Shown: in pieces, positions 51,407-59,051 of the stretch | Layout of the letters: each line of letters opens with the position of its first letter | Numbering within the stretch: position 1 is the first letter of the stretch | Origin: Chloroflexota bacterium | GTDB taxonomy: Bacteria; Chloroflexota; Anaerolineae; 4572-78; J111 | Reading direction: 5' to 3' | NCBI GenBank assembly: GCA_016860845.1 | Contig: BOKF01000039.1 | Coordinates: forward strand, 1-64,000 | Length of the DNA stretch: 64,000 nt | The notes under the pieces: generated by a model | The model's input: only the letters and a program-made list of their open reading frames with translations | Database searches by the model: none | Told to the model about the DNA's origin: nothing | Translations under genes and position numbers: made by a program

Positions 51407-52402
51407 TTACAGTTCGACCCACTGGCCTGTTTCAGCCGATTTGTAGGTAGCCAGCACCAGGGCAACCGAGGTCCGGCCCGCTTCCCCAGACGGTTCGGGC
51501 TGCCGTCCCTGGCGCGCCGCCTCGACCATTTCGGTCAATTCGGCGATCATTCCGACCATCACCCGCTCCGACAGGCCGGCATCAGGATGATAGAAATGCT
51601 GGGTGGTCCGCTTGCCGGTGGTGAAAAGCTCCAGCGAGTCCCAGGAACGGACATGCAGCATGCCGGTTTCACCAAAAACCTGCATTTCGCACGATACGGT
51701 TCGATACGGTCCCCAGTGCTGGAAAAAAGTTCCCTGCGCCCCACCGTCGAAGCGGGCCAGCACCGAGCCATAATCCTCAGCATGAGCCACCTGGGGCGGT
51801 TCAACCAACGCCGTGACCGCCGCTACCTGCTGGCCCAATACCCAACTCACCCGATCGAAGCCATGCACGGCGTTACACATAAAAACGCCGCCGCCGGCAA
51901 TTTCTTTATCGCGATACCAGGGCAAAACCAAGCTGTGGCTGATAGACATCGAGTCCAGCACGGTCAGCGGCTGGCCGATCACGCCGCTCTCGATCAGGTG
52001 TTTGGCTTCGCGCATTTCCGGGTAAAAGTGGTGGGTGAAGCCGGTCATCAAATAAATCCCGGCTTTGCGGCAAACCGCCAGCATCCGGTCCGCCTCTTCG
52101 ACGGTGCGGGTGATGGGCTTTTCCATCAGAATGTGGACGCCGGCCTGGGCGGCCGCTTCCGCGGCGGGTAGATGGAGGCGAGGCGGCAGGCAAATACTGA
52201 TAAGCTCTACCCCGGCTTGCAGCAAAGACTCGTAATCATGGAAACGCCTGCAACCCAATTCCTGTGCCAGAGGTTCGGCCCGCTCTGCGGCCGGGTCGGC
52301 GATACCGACCAGTTCCACTGCGGGGATTTGTTTGTAGGCCCGGGCATGAACCGCGCCAATAAACCCGGCCCCGGCCACACCCACTCGAATTTTGGCCGCC
52401 AT
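51407..52402 (-). CDS. Gfo/Idh/MocA-family oxidoreductase (second copy)
   Basis: 331 residues: GVAGAGFIGAVHARAYKQIP, HILMEKPITRTVEEADRML (EKP) and a helix FTHHFYPEMREAKHL. NAD(P)-dependent oxidation of a sugar or cyclitol. GGAGAA ribosome site; located between the VOC gene and the D-aminoacylase gene. Confidence 0.9.
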   Translation of the reverse strand: MAAKIRVGVAGAGFIGAVHARAYKQIPAVELVGIADPAAERAEPLAQELGCRRFHDYESLLQAGVELISICLPPRLHLPAAEAAAQAGVHILMEKPITRTVEEADRMLAVCRKAGIYLMTGFTHHFYPEMREAKHLIESGVIGQPLTVLDSMSISHSLVLPWYRDKEIAGGGVFMCNAVHGFDRVSWVLGQQVAAVTALVEPPQVAHAEDYGSVLARFDGGAQGTFFQHWGPYRTVSCEMQVFGETGMLHVRSWDSLELFTTGKRTTQHFYHPDAGLSERVMVGMIAELTEMVEAARQGRQPEPSGEAGRTSVALVLATYKSAETGQWVEL

Positions 52403-52479
52403 TATCTTCTCCTAAAAAGAGACGAGGAAACGAAGAAACCCTCGCCCCCCCGCCTTATTGAATTCAAGTTGACCTGACT

Positions 52480-52836
52480 TTAACTATTTGATTGGTCCCC
52501 ACCCCGAAACCACCTGCCGCCTTCCGCGTTCTCCATGAATTCAAAGACCGCCCCATCCTGGAGAACAAAGACAACCCGCAGCGTTTCGGTTGGGTTAAAC
52601 GGTCCCAGTAAAATTTCAGAGTCACCCATTGCTTCTTCAAGATTATCTACCCGAAAAGCAATGTGAGGCAGGTTTCGCACCGGCCCGATCACCGGGGTAT
52701 CAGGTTCAAAGCGCAAATATTCAATCTTGTAAGGATGCGTGGCCGGGTTCGTGACCCAGACTTTGGTCGCCGGAACGTACATTTCTTCGGCTTGTTTTTC
52801 GTCGGTGACAACACCCACATGATCGAACTCACGCAT
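52480..52836 (-). CDS. VOC-superfamily protein
   Basis: 118 residues with MREFDHVGVVTDEKQ, a strand IEYLRFEPDTPVIGPVR, LPHIAFRVDNLEEAM and VVFVLQDGAVFEFMEN. Metal-dependent isomerase/lyase fold (glyoxalase/epimerase-like). Lies between the permeases and the Gfo gene, so it may isomerise the imported compound. Confidence 0.8.
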   Translation of the reverse strand: MREFDHVGVVTDEKQAEEMYVPATKVWVTNPATHPYKIEYLRFEPDTPVIGPVRNLPHIAFRVDNLEEAMGDSEILLGPFNPTETLRVVFVLQDGAVFEFMENAEGGRWFRGGDQSNS

Positions 52837-52862
52837 GGACCCAACCCCCTTAAAAATAGTGC

Positions 52863-52898
52863 TTGGGGAGTGTCAAAGTGCATTTTGACACTCCCCAA
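52863..52898. repeat. 36-bp near-perfect palindrome, family G copy 2
   Basis: TTGGGGAGTGTCAAAGTG with its complement, one mismatched pair. It lies between the VOC gene and the permease gene and could act as a hairpin in the transcript. Confidence 0.8.
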
Positions 52899-52903
52899 CT
52901 CTC

Positions 52904-53803
52904 TCAAACCTTCAACGCGCCTTCGGTCAAACCCTTCATATACCAGCGTTGGGCAATAGCAAAGCCGATCAGACCGGGCAGGATCGCCATAATATAAACG
53001 GCGGCAATGCGCGGCCAGGCCCACTCGCCGAAACCGCCGAAGGTGGTCGCCAGCACCACCGGCAGCGTCCGCACCGATTGATCGTTGGTCAGGGTGACGG
53101 CCAGCAGGTACTCGCCCCAGGCGCTTACAAAGTTGACGATGATCAGCACGACAATCCCATTGACGATCAGCGGCAGCATAATCTCCCACAGAATCCGCCA
53201 GGAACTGGCTCCGTCAATTTTGGCCGCGTCAACAATTTCGTGAGAGATGGTTTCAAAGATGCTCCGCATAATCAGGATGCTGATGGCCAGGTTTAGAGTC
53301 ACGTAGGGCAGGATCAAGCCGGGCAGGGTGTTAATTAGCCCAACCGCATTCTGGATTTCAAAAATACCGATCAGGGAAACCAGGCGCGTTGGGAAAAAGA
53401 GAGTGCCTACCAGGAGGCTGACCACCAAAGGCGCCCCCGGCAGCCTGAGGTGAACCAGGGCATAACCAGCCAGAATGGCGCACAGGGTGGTAATAACAAC
53501 CGTGGCTGAGGTGACGATGATGCTGTTGGTGTAGTTGTGCCAAAAGGTGGGGATATGCTCAAACACATAACGGTAGTGGGTAAAGTCGAACTGTTCAGGC
53601 CACAATTTGCCGGTATAGGCATCAGGCACGGATTTGATAGACATCAAAAATACCCAGACAATGGGTAGTACAATGGTTAGGCAAAAAAAGATAATAATGG
53701 CATGTTTCAGAATCGTGCCCAATTGAATCCGGGGCCGCGGGCGGGGCATGGTGGATGCGGCTTCACGCACACGAGAAGAGTCAACAGGTTGAGTCAGTTC
53801 CAT
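52904..53803 (-). CDS. carbohydrate ABC transporter permease (MalG-like)
   Basis: 299 residues with six membrane segments and the permease EAA loop EIVDAAKIDGASSWRILWEI. CUT1-type inner-membrane subunit. ATG 53803 with AAAGGAA is chosen. Functions with the permease at 53862 and the binding protein at 54956. Confidence 0.93.
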   Translation of the reverse strand: MELTQPVDSSRVREAASTMPRPRPRIQLGTILKHAIIIFFCLTIVLPIVWVFLMSIKSVPDAYTGKLWPEQFDFTHYRYVFEHIPTFWHNYTNSIIVTSATVVITTLCAILAGYALVHLRLPGAPLVVSLLVGTLFFPTRLVSLIGIFEIQNAVGLINTLPGLILPYVTLNLAISILIMRSIFETISHEIVDAAKIDGASSWRILWEIMLPLIVNGIVVLIIVNFVSAWGEYLLAVTLTNDQSVRTLPVVLATTFGGFGEWAWPRIAAVYIMAILPGLIGFAIAQRWYMKGLTEGALKV

Positions 53804-53823
53804 CGCTAATTCCTTTAAAAACA

Positions 53824-53865
53824 TCCTCTCCCCAAATCTAGGGAGGGGACGGGGTGAGGGTCTAA
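53824..53865. repeat. CTCTCCCC/GGGGAGAG-type repeat between permease genes
   Basis: CTCTCCCCAAATCTAGGGAG then GGACGGGGTGAGGGTC; relative of the repeat inside the M20 gene. Confidence 0.65.
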
Positions 53866-54806
53866 TCTTGATTGCGGAAAATATAAAACAGGGCGACCAC
53901 TACAACCAGCATACTAATTGCGCCGAGCCAGCCAATCGCGGCAGCATAACCCTGCGGCCAATCGCCTAACTGGAAACCGAGATGCCACATGTAAACGGTC
54001 CAGGTATAGGTCGGCAGGGAGCGGTTGAAGCCGCCCATAATCAGAAATTCATCAATTACGGCCATGGCGGAGCCAAAGCGGAGGACCACCAGGATCAAAA
54101 AAATGGGCCGCAAACGAGGTAAAGTCACGTGCCAGAACATCTGCCATTCATTCGCGCCGTCAACCCGCGCCGCCTCGAATAACTCTTTGGGAATGGCGGC
54201 CAGTCCGGCCAGGAAGAACATGGTATGATAGCCCAGTCCCCACCACCATTCCATAATAGAAACCGCTGGCAGCGCGAGGGGTGAGTCGCCCACCCACTGG
54301 GGGGCGTTGCGAAAATTAAACAGATGGAGGTAGTTGACGAGGATGACATTAATCGGGCCGACTTCAAAATCATACAGCCAGCGCCACAAGACAAAGATCA
54401 TGGGGCCGGGGATAACTGCCGGAATCAGCAAGATCAGCCGGTAGAGCGTAGCCAGAATCGTGTTCTGTACCCGATCTACCAAAATAGCGACAAAGAGAGG
54501 AATAAAGATAACGCCGGGCAGGAAAACTGCGGTAAAGATAGCGGCGCGCCACAGGCCAACCAAAAAGACCGGGTCGGCAATGGCATCAGAAAAATTCTTC
54601 AATCCGACAAAATTGGGCGGCGCAGGGTTGAGATAACGGTAATCGGTGAAGCTTATGTAGAAAACCTGGAGCAGTGGATAGAGTTGATAGCCAAGAAAGA
54701 AAATAAGGGCAGGGATAAGATAAAGCCAGTTAACACTATGCTTCAGCTCGCGCCAACGCCAGCGGCTGGCTCGAGCTGCGCGGGTGGGAAGAGTTGTACT
54801 CGCCAT
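53862..54806 (-). CDS. carbohydrate ABC transporter permease (MalF-like)
   Basis: 314 residues, six membrane segments, EAA loop ELFEAARVDGANEWQMFWHV. Start at ATG 54806 behind GAGGAG; the longer frame to 54842 reads repeat DNA. Confidence 0.93.
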   Translation of the reverse strand: MASTTLPTRAARASRWRWRELKHSVNWLYLIPALIFFLGYQLYPLLQVFYISFTDYRYLNPAPPNFVGLKNFSDAIADPVFLVGLWRAAIFTAVFLPGVIFIPLFVAILVDRVQNTILATLYRLILLIPAVIPGPMIFVLWRWLYDFEVGPINVILVNYLHLFNFRNAPQWVGDSPLALPAVSIMEWWWGLGYHTMFFLAGLAAIPKELFEAARVDGANEWQMFWHVTLPRLRPIFLILVVLRFGSAMAVIDEFLIMGGFNRSLPTYTWTVYMWHLGFQLGDWPQGYAAAIGWLGAISMLVVVVALFYIFRNQD

Positions 54807-54827
54807 CGTGCTCCTCGTAAAATCAAA

Positions 54828-54947
54828 ATCCCCCTCCTTCAAAGGGAGGGGTTAGGGGAGGGTGGGAATCGGGCAAAAAGTTACCCTGATTTTTGAACCC
54901 GACTCCACCCCCTCCCCAACCCTCCCCCTCACAGGGGGAGGGAGGAT
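54828..54947. repeat. long C/G-rich inverted repeat between permease and binding-protein genes
   Basis: CCCCCTCCTTCAAAGGGAGG then GGTTAGGGGAGGGTGGG; the right end CCACCCCCTCCCCAACCCTC is the complement, followed by a CTCACAGGGGGAG hairpin. Whole element can fold on itself. Confidence 0.75.
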
Positions 54948-54955
54948 ATGGCTTC

Positions 54956-56443
54956 TTAACCGGCCTTCTTCACTTCAGCCGCAACAGCATCCTTAGCCGC
55001 CTGCATCGCTGCCTTTGGATCTTTTTCCTCACCGGTTAAGTATTTTTCCCAGAAAGGCTTTCCAAGCTGGAACTGAGATAGGCCAAAGGCATGGTTGGGA
55101 ATGGCTTTGGCTACTTTTAACTGCTCAAAGACCAGCGGTACCCAGGTCTCTTTTTGGAGCCAATCCGGGTTCTCCTTTTGCAGCTTCTCGTTGACCGAGA
55201 GGAAGGGCGGTAACTGCCCCGGCTTGCCGGAGGCGCTACCGGCGATGGAGTCTTTCCAGATCTGATCGTTGAAGGTGAGCGACCGCATATACTCGGCCGC
55301 TTTTTCCTTATTCTGGCCCCACTTGAACAAGCAGGCGCCTGTTGTCCAGAACACGGTCGAGCCGGCGCCGCCTTTGGCCTTGGGCAGAGCGCCCAGGCGC
55401 AGCGCCGAAGGATCGGTCCAGGTGCCGGCCATACGCAGCGGCGCGTTCTGGTACTTGATATAGTAGGCGACCTGCTGGGCGGCAAAAGCCACTTCGTCCG
55501 GCGTCTGGTTGACGCCGCCGTCGGTCGCGCCGGGCTGCAAGGCATTGGCCGAGGAGAGGTCAAGCATCTGCTTCATAATTTCCAGGGCTTGGATGGCATT
55601 TTCGTTGGTAAAATCATACAGCGGCACGCCGCTCTCATCGCCATCCAGCATGTAGTAGACGTCGGTGTTGATGCTGTGGGTGATGGGGCAGAGCGAGCGC
55701 CAGCCGTTTGAGTCGAACGTGCAGCCGTAGCGGGCCGCGCCGGAATCAAGAACGGTTTTAGAGTTCGCCAGGTATTCATCCCAATCCGCCGGCGGTGTGT
55801 CGGGCAGACCTGCCTTGGTGGTAATTGCTGAATTATAACTCTGCACAATGATGTCGAGCAGGAAGGGCCAGGAGTAAAGTTTGCCGTCAACCGTGCATTC
55901 TTCGCGGATGGAAGGAATGATGTCATCAAGGACATCCTTGGGGATATAATTGTCCCAGGGTTCGATGACATCGGCTTTGATCAGCGAGGCCATTTCCACA
56001 AAGGGGGTCATGCCCACATAGACATCCCAGGTGCTCTGCTTGTTCTTGCCTTCGGCCACAAAGCGGGCGACATCAAAGCCGGCTACCGGGGCAATCTGGT
56101 AGTCCACCTCGCCAAAGGCTGTGTTGACTGCCTGGATGCCGGGGTGAAGATCATTGATCCATTGATAGAAGGTCGGGGTCAAGGGCCGCGTGCCGGAGGC
56201 GGCGGCAGCGGCTTCTTCGGTAGCGGCGGCAGGTGCTGCGGCTTCGGTAGCCGGGGCGGCTGGCGCTTGAGTGGGGGCAGCCGTCGGAGCGCCCCCGCCG
56301 CAGGAGGCCAGGACACTGACGCCGCCCAGGCCCATGCCCGCCATAATCATATTCTGTAAAAATTGGCGGCGGCTGATCTCGCCCCGGATGAGCTGAGACC
56401 GCAACAGCTCCTGAATCAGAAACTCCTCGTCTTTGCGTTTCAT
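54956..56443 (-). CDS. ABC transporter substrate-binding lipoprotein, Tat-type
   Basis: 495 residues. Twin-arginine signal SRRQFLQNMIMAGMGLGG and lipobox LASCGG, then a Pro/Ala/Thr linker (PTAAPTQAPAAPATE) and the solute-binding core (FYQWINDLHPGIQAVN to RSLTFNDQIWKDSI). Family 1-type sugar-binding protein. The upstream gap has a possible promoter (TTGAAG, 16 bp, TATAAA on the minus strand near 56460-56490). It heads the importer operon; no ABC ATPase gene is nearby, so a shared MsmK-type ATPase may serve it. Confidence 0.9.
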   Translation of the reverse strand: MKRKDEEFLIQELLRSQLIRGEISRRQFLQNMIMAGMGLGGVSVLASCGGGAPTAAPTQAPAAPATEAAAPAAATEEAAAAASGTRPLTPTFYQWINDLHPGIQAVNTAFGEVDYQIAPVAGFDVARFVAEGKNKQSTWDVYVGMTPFVEMASLIKADVIEPWDNYIPKDVLDDIIPSIREECTVDGKLYSWPFLLDIIVQSYNSAITTKAGLPDTPPADWDEYLANSKTVLDSGAARYGCTFDSNGWRSLCPITHSINTDVYYMLDGDESGVPLYDFTNENAIQALEIMKQMLDLSSANALQPGATDGGVNQTPDEVAFAAQQVAYYIKYQNAPLRMAGTWTDPSALRLGALPKAKGGAGSTVFWTTGACLFKWGQNKEKAAEYMRSLTFNDQIWKDSIAGSASGKPGQLPPFLSVNEKLQKENPDWLQKETWVPLVFEQLKVAKAIPNHAFGLSQFQLGKPFWEKYLTGEEKDPKAAMQAAKDAVAAEVKKAG

Positions 56444-56942
56444 AGCAATCTCTCCTCTTTTTATATATTTAATAAAATTTACTTCAACACCCAAGCCTCC
56501 TGGGGAAGGCAGGTGCAAAGTTTCCACTTATGAAGAAGAGCTGACCCAAGGGGTAAAGCGCAAAACTTTAAGAACGGGGATAAAGCTGTCCAAACGTTAA
56601 CCTCTTTGTCAACTCTTTAACAGCAAATGGAGCTTGATAGCAACACCAGGTTGGCAAGACGATGCCGGAGTTTGAAAATTAAATGAGAAAGTGCAGCAGT
56701 CGGTAGATGAATTGATGATTGTTTCCACTATACTGCTAATCCAAGACGCTGTCAAATTATTTTCTGGATTGCAGCTAACGGATACTTTCTTTCTGGAAGA
56801 AAGAAGATACTATAAAAAGAGTATACTGTCAAAACTGCCCGCCCCTGGACTCCTATTCGGTTCGAAACAAGCGGGCCGTACCCCATGCCCGGCACTCCCC
56901 CCGCTCGTGACGGCGGGGGAGCCGCTTCTGACCACCTAATTT
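56444..56942. other. 499-bp intergenic region between divergent catabolic and ECF genes
   Basis: No real gene seen; a frame at 56691-56939 lacks family features. It has CTTTCTTTCTGGAAGAAAGAAG (inverted repeat, near 56787-56808) and a C/G-rich hairpin near 56900-56925 (CCCCCGCTC / GGCGGGGGA). Confidence 0.6.
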
Positions 56943-58229
56943 CTATTTATCATCGTCGCTTTTGTCGCCGCCCCCGCCGCCGGAGCCAGAATTATCGCTG
57001 CCACTGCTGCCAGAGCCGGAATTGTCATCCCCACCACTCCCGGAGCTGTCGCTGCCACTGCCGGAGTTATCTCCCCCACCACCCCCGGAGTTGTCGTTGC
57101 TGGAGTCATCACTGCCATTATCATTACCGTGGTCGTCGGCATTATCATTGCCATCATCGGCATTATCGTTGGTGTTAAGGCCCTCGTTGCTGTTCTCGTT
57201 AGTATTGCCGTCATCACTGCTCACCGTAGGAGGGATGAGCGGCGAAGCCGGCGGTGGGGCGGTGGGCGGTAACGGAGTGGCCGTCGCCTCCGGCGGCGGA
57301 ATGGTGGGCGTGTTTGTCGGCACGCTCGTGGGTGTACTGGTTGGGGTAAAAGTCGGCAGTTGCAGCGTGTCGGCGTCACGGGCCAGGCTCCGCGTGGCCG
57401 TAGCCGTTGGGGTAGGTGTAGCGGTGGCCGTTGGCGAAGGGGCCGGCGTTGAGCTTGAAGTTGGGCTGGGCAAAGGCGTTGGCGGGGCCGGCTCAACCAC
57501 GGTGACAGTCAGGGCAGACAGGCGGTCAGGCGGCTGGGTCAGGGCTGCCACGTTAACCCGCGCGCCCACAGCCAGAATTCCGCTCACCTCCGTCTGGGGG
57601 GTCAGTTGAATTTCCAGGCCGGCCACGGTCAGCGAGGAGCGAGTGGCGGAATCGACCCTGCCAGAGAAGCTAACGGCCGCCACCTGATTCTGTTCCAGCA
57701 GCAATTTTGCTTCCGTTTGGCGTTGTTGGTTGAAACTCTCCAGCAACTGGCTGCGCCGGTCCGGGTCAAGGGTCAGGTTCAGGCGGAGTGTCTCACCGGC
57801 TCGTTTGAGCGCGTACAAAGGCTGTCCCGGTAAACTGCGTTGAGCCAATATGGTCAGCGTACTGCCCAGCAAAACAACGATGAATAAAGCTGAAACCAGT
57901 CCCGCAGCCAGCCGGGGCAGCCACCCGCCGCTGAGCAGACCCCCCAGGAGAATTGACCAGTTGGAGGGGGCGGGAGCCGCCGGAGAGTCAGCGGCCAACT
58001 TTTGGCCATAGGCTAACATTCGTTGCAGGCTGGCTTCGGGCGCAGGCACAGGGATGGCCGGGCGTAATTCTTTAACTTCCGCCGCCACTTCCAAAAGGGG
58101 GCGCAACCAGCCGGCAGCGTCCCCGGCGTCGGCCAAAATATCGGCGACAGGTATACCGGCGGCCAGCATGGCCAGGGCGTCTTCCAGTTGATCCTCTGGG
58201 GAGGGCGTAAATTGGTCCTGCATAGTCAT
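56943..58229 (-). CDS. DUF5667/DUF5666-type ECF partner with Asn/Ser/Gly/Asp-rich tail
   Basis: 428 residues. The N-terminal cytosolic part (DQLEDALAMLAAGIPVADIL) precedes one membrane segment (LAAGLVSALFIVVLLGSTL). QRSLPGQPLYALKRAGETLRL fits DUF5667, and SFSGRVDSATRSSLTVAGL a DUF5666-like beta unit. A Thr/Pro linker (PTPLPSPTSS) leads to an acidic/low-complexity tail (SNDNSGGGGGDNSGSGSD). It overlaps the ECF sigma gene by 4 bp, so it is likely its regulator. The tail resembles the end of the lipoprotein at 60805. Confidence 0.78.
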   Translation of the reverse strand: MTMQDQFTPSPEDQLEDALAMLAAGIPVADILADAGDAAGWLRPLLEVAAEVKELRPAIPVPAPEASLQRMLAYGQKLAADSPAAPAPSNWSILLGGLLSGGWLPRLAAGLVSALFIVVLLGSTLTILAQRSLPGQPLYALKRAGETLRLNLTLDPDRRSQLLESFNQQRQTEAKLLLEQNQVAAVSFSGRVDSATRSSLTVAGLEIQLTPQTEVSGILAVGARVNVAALTQPPDRLSALTVTVVEPAPPTPLPSPTSSSTPAPSPTATATPTPTATATRSLARDADTLQLPTFTPTSTPTSVPTNTPTIPPPEATATPLPPTAPPPASPLIPPTVSSDDGNTNENSNEGLNTNDNADDGNDNADDHGNDNGSDDSSNDNSGGGGGDNSGSGSDSSGSGGDDNSGSGSSGSDNSGSGGGGGDKSDDDK

Positions 58230-58789
58230 TCTTCGCTCAACGCGCCTTCTAATGAAAAATCCTGCATCAGTTCGGCCAAAGCACGCAGCGCGCGATATTG
58301 CAGCGCTTTGACCGCGCCGGGGGTTTTATTGATAGCCTTGGCGACTCCCTGAATATCAATACCTTCCATGAAACGTAACAGAATTACGTCCCGCTGCTCC
58401 TCGCTTAACTGCTGAATGGCTTGTTCCAACAGCCGTTTCCGTTCATTCAATCCAGCTTGATGGGCCGGGCTTGTCTCGGAGGCCGCTGCCAAGCCCTCAC
58501 TCAGTTCCACTTCCGACATCCGTTCTTTCTGGCGATAATGGTCGGCCACAACGTGACGGGCAATGCCCATAATCCAGCCCTGGGGTGAATCTTGCCAGGC
58601 CTGGCCTCGCTTTAAGCCTTGGAGTACCCGCACAAAAACCTCACCAGAGAGATCTTCCACGGTGTACGGATCGCCGACTTTGAACTGGATGTAGCGCGCT
58701 ACAGGTTCATAAAAGCGTTGGTGCAGCACACGCAAGGCAGCCGGGTCGAGTTGTTTCGCCTGGGCTAGCAACTGTTGGTCGTTCATCAT
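58226..58789 (-). CDS. ECF RNA polymerase sigma factor
   Basis: 187 residues: region 2 QRFYEPVARYIQFKVGD, VEDLSGEVFVRVLQGLK, WIMGIARHVVADHYR; region 4 AIQQLSEEQRDVILLRFMEG and INKTPGAVKALQYRALRALA. The stop overlaps the start of its partner (56943-58229). Third ECF module of the window. Confidence 0.92.
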   Translation of the reverse strand: MMNDQQLLAQAKQLDPAALRVLHQRFYEPVARYIQFKVGDPYTVEDLSGEVFVRVLQGLKRGQAWQDSPQGWIMGIARHVVADHYRQKERMSEVELSEGLAAASETSPAHQAGLNERKRLLEQAIQQLSEEQRDVILLRFMEGIDIQGVAKAINKTPGAVKALQYRALRALAELMQDFSLEGALSEE

Positions 58790-58854
58790 TATTCGTTACT
58801 TTAACATGTCGGGGTTTTTGGGAAAAAGGCTCGCACCAAACCTTAAAATTTTGA

Positions 58855-58926
58855 TAGACCGCCGACCACCGACGGTAGACCGCTGAAAGCCAATCTCTGG
58901 CGGTCAGCGGTCAGCGGTCGGCGGTC
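58855..58926. repeat. GCGGTC/GACCGC self-complementary repeat
   Basis: GACCGCCGACCACCGACGG against GCGGTCAGCGGTCAGCGGTC; same style as families E and F. Confidence 0.65.
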
Positions 58927-59051
58927 ACAATGGGTGAGAGATTTCTGAAATTTAAGACGAATTAAAAGACTCTGCGTAACTTTTGGCAAATTTCTGCGAC
59001 AGTATAAGCGTTCAACGGTTCAGACTAATTTTTGCCCAGAGAAGGAGTGCT

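Noticed and set aside
56691..56939. Small plus-strand frame in the gap
   Set aside because: Lacks a ribosome site and conserved features; ends in a C/G-rich hairpin.
56962..57609. Plus-strand frame rich in Pro/Leu/Ser
   Set aside because: Shadow of the low-complexity tail of the DUF5667-type gene.
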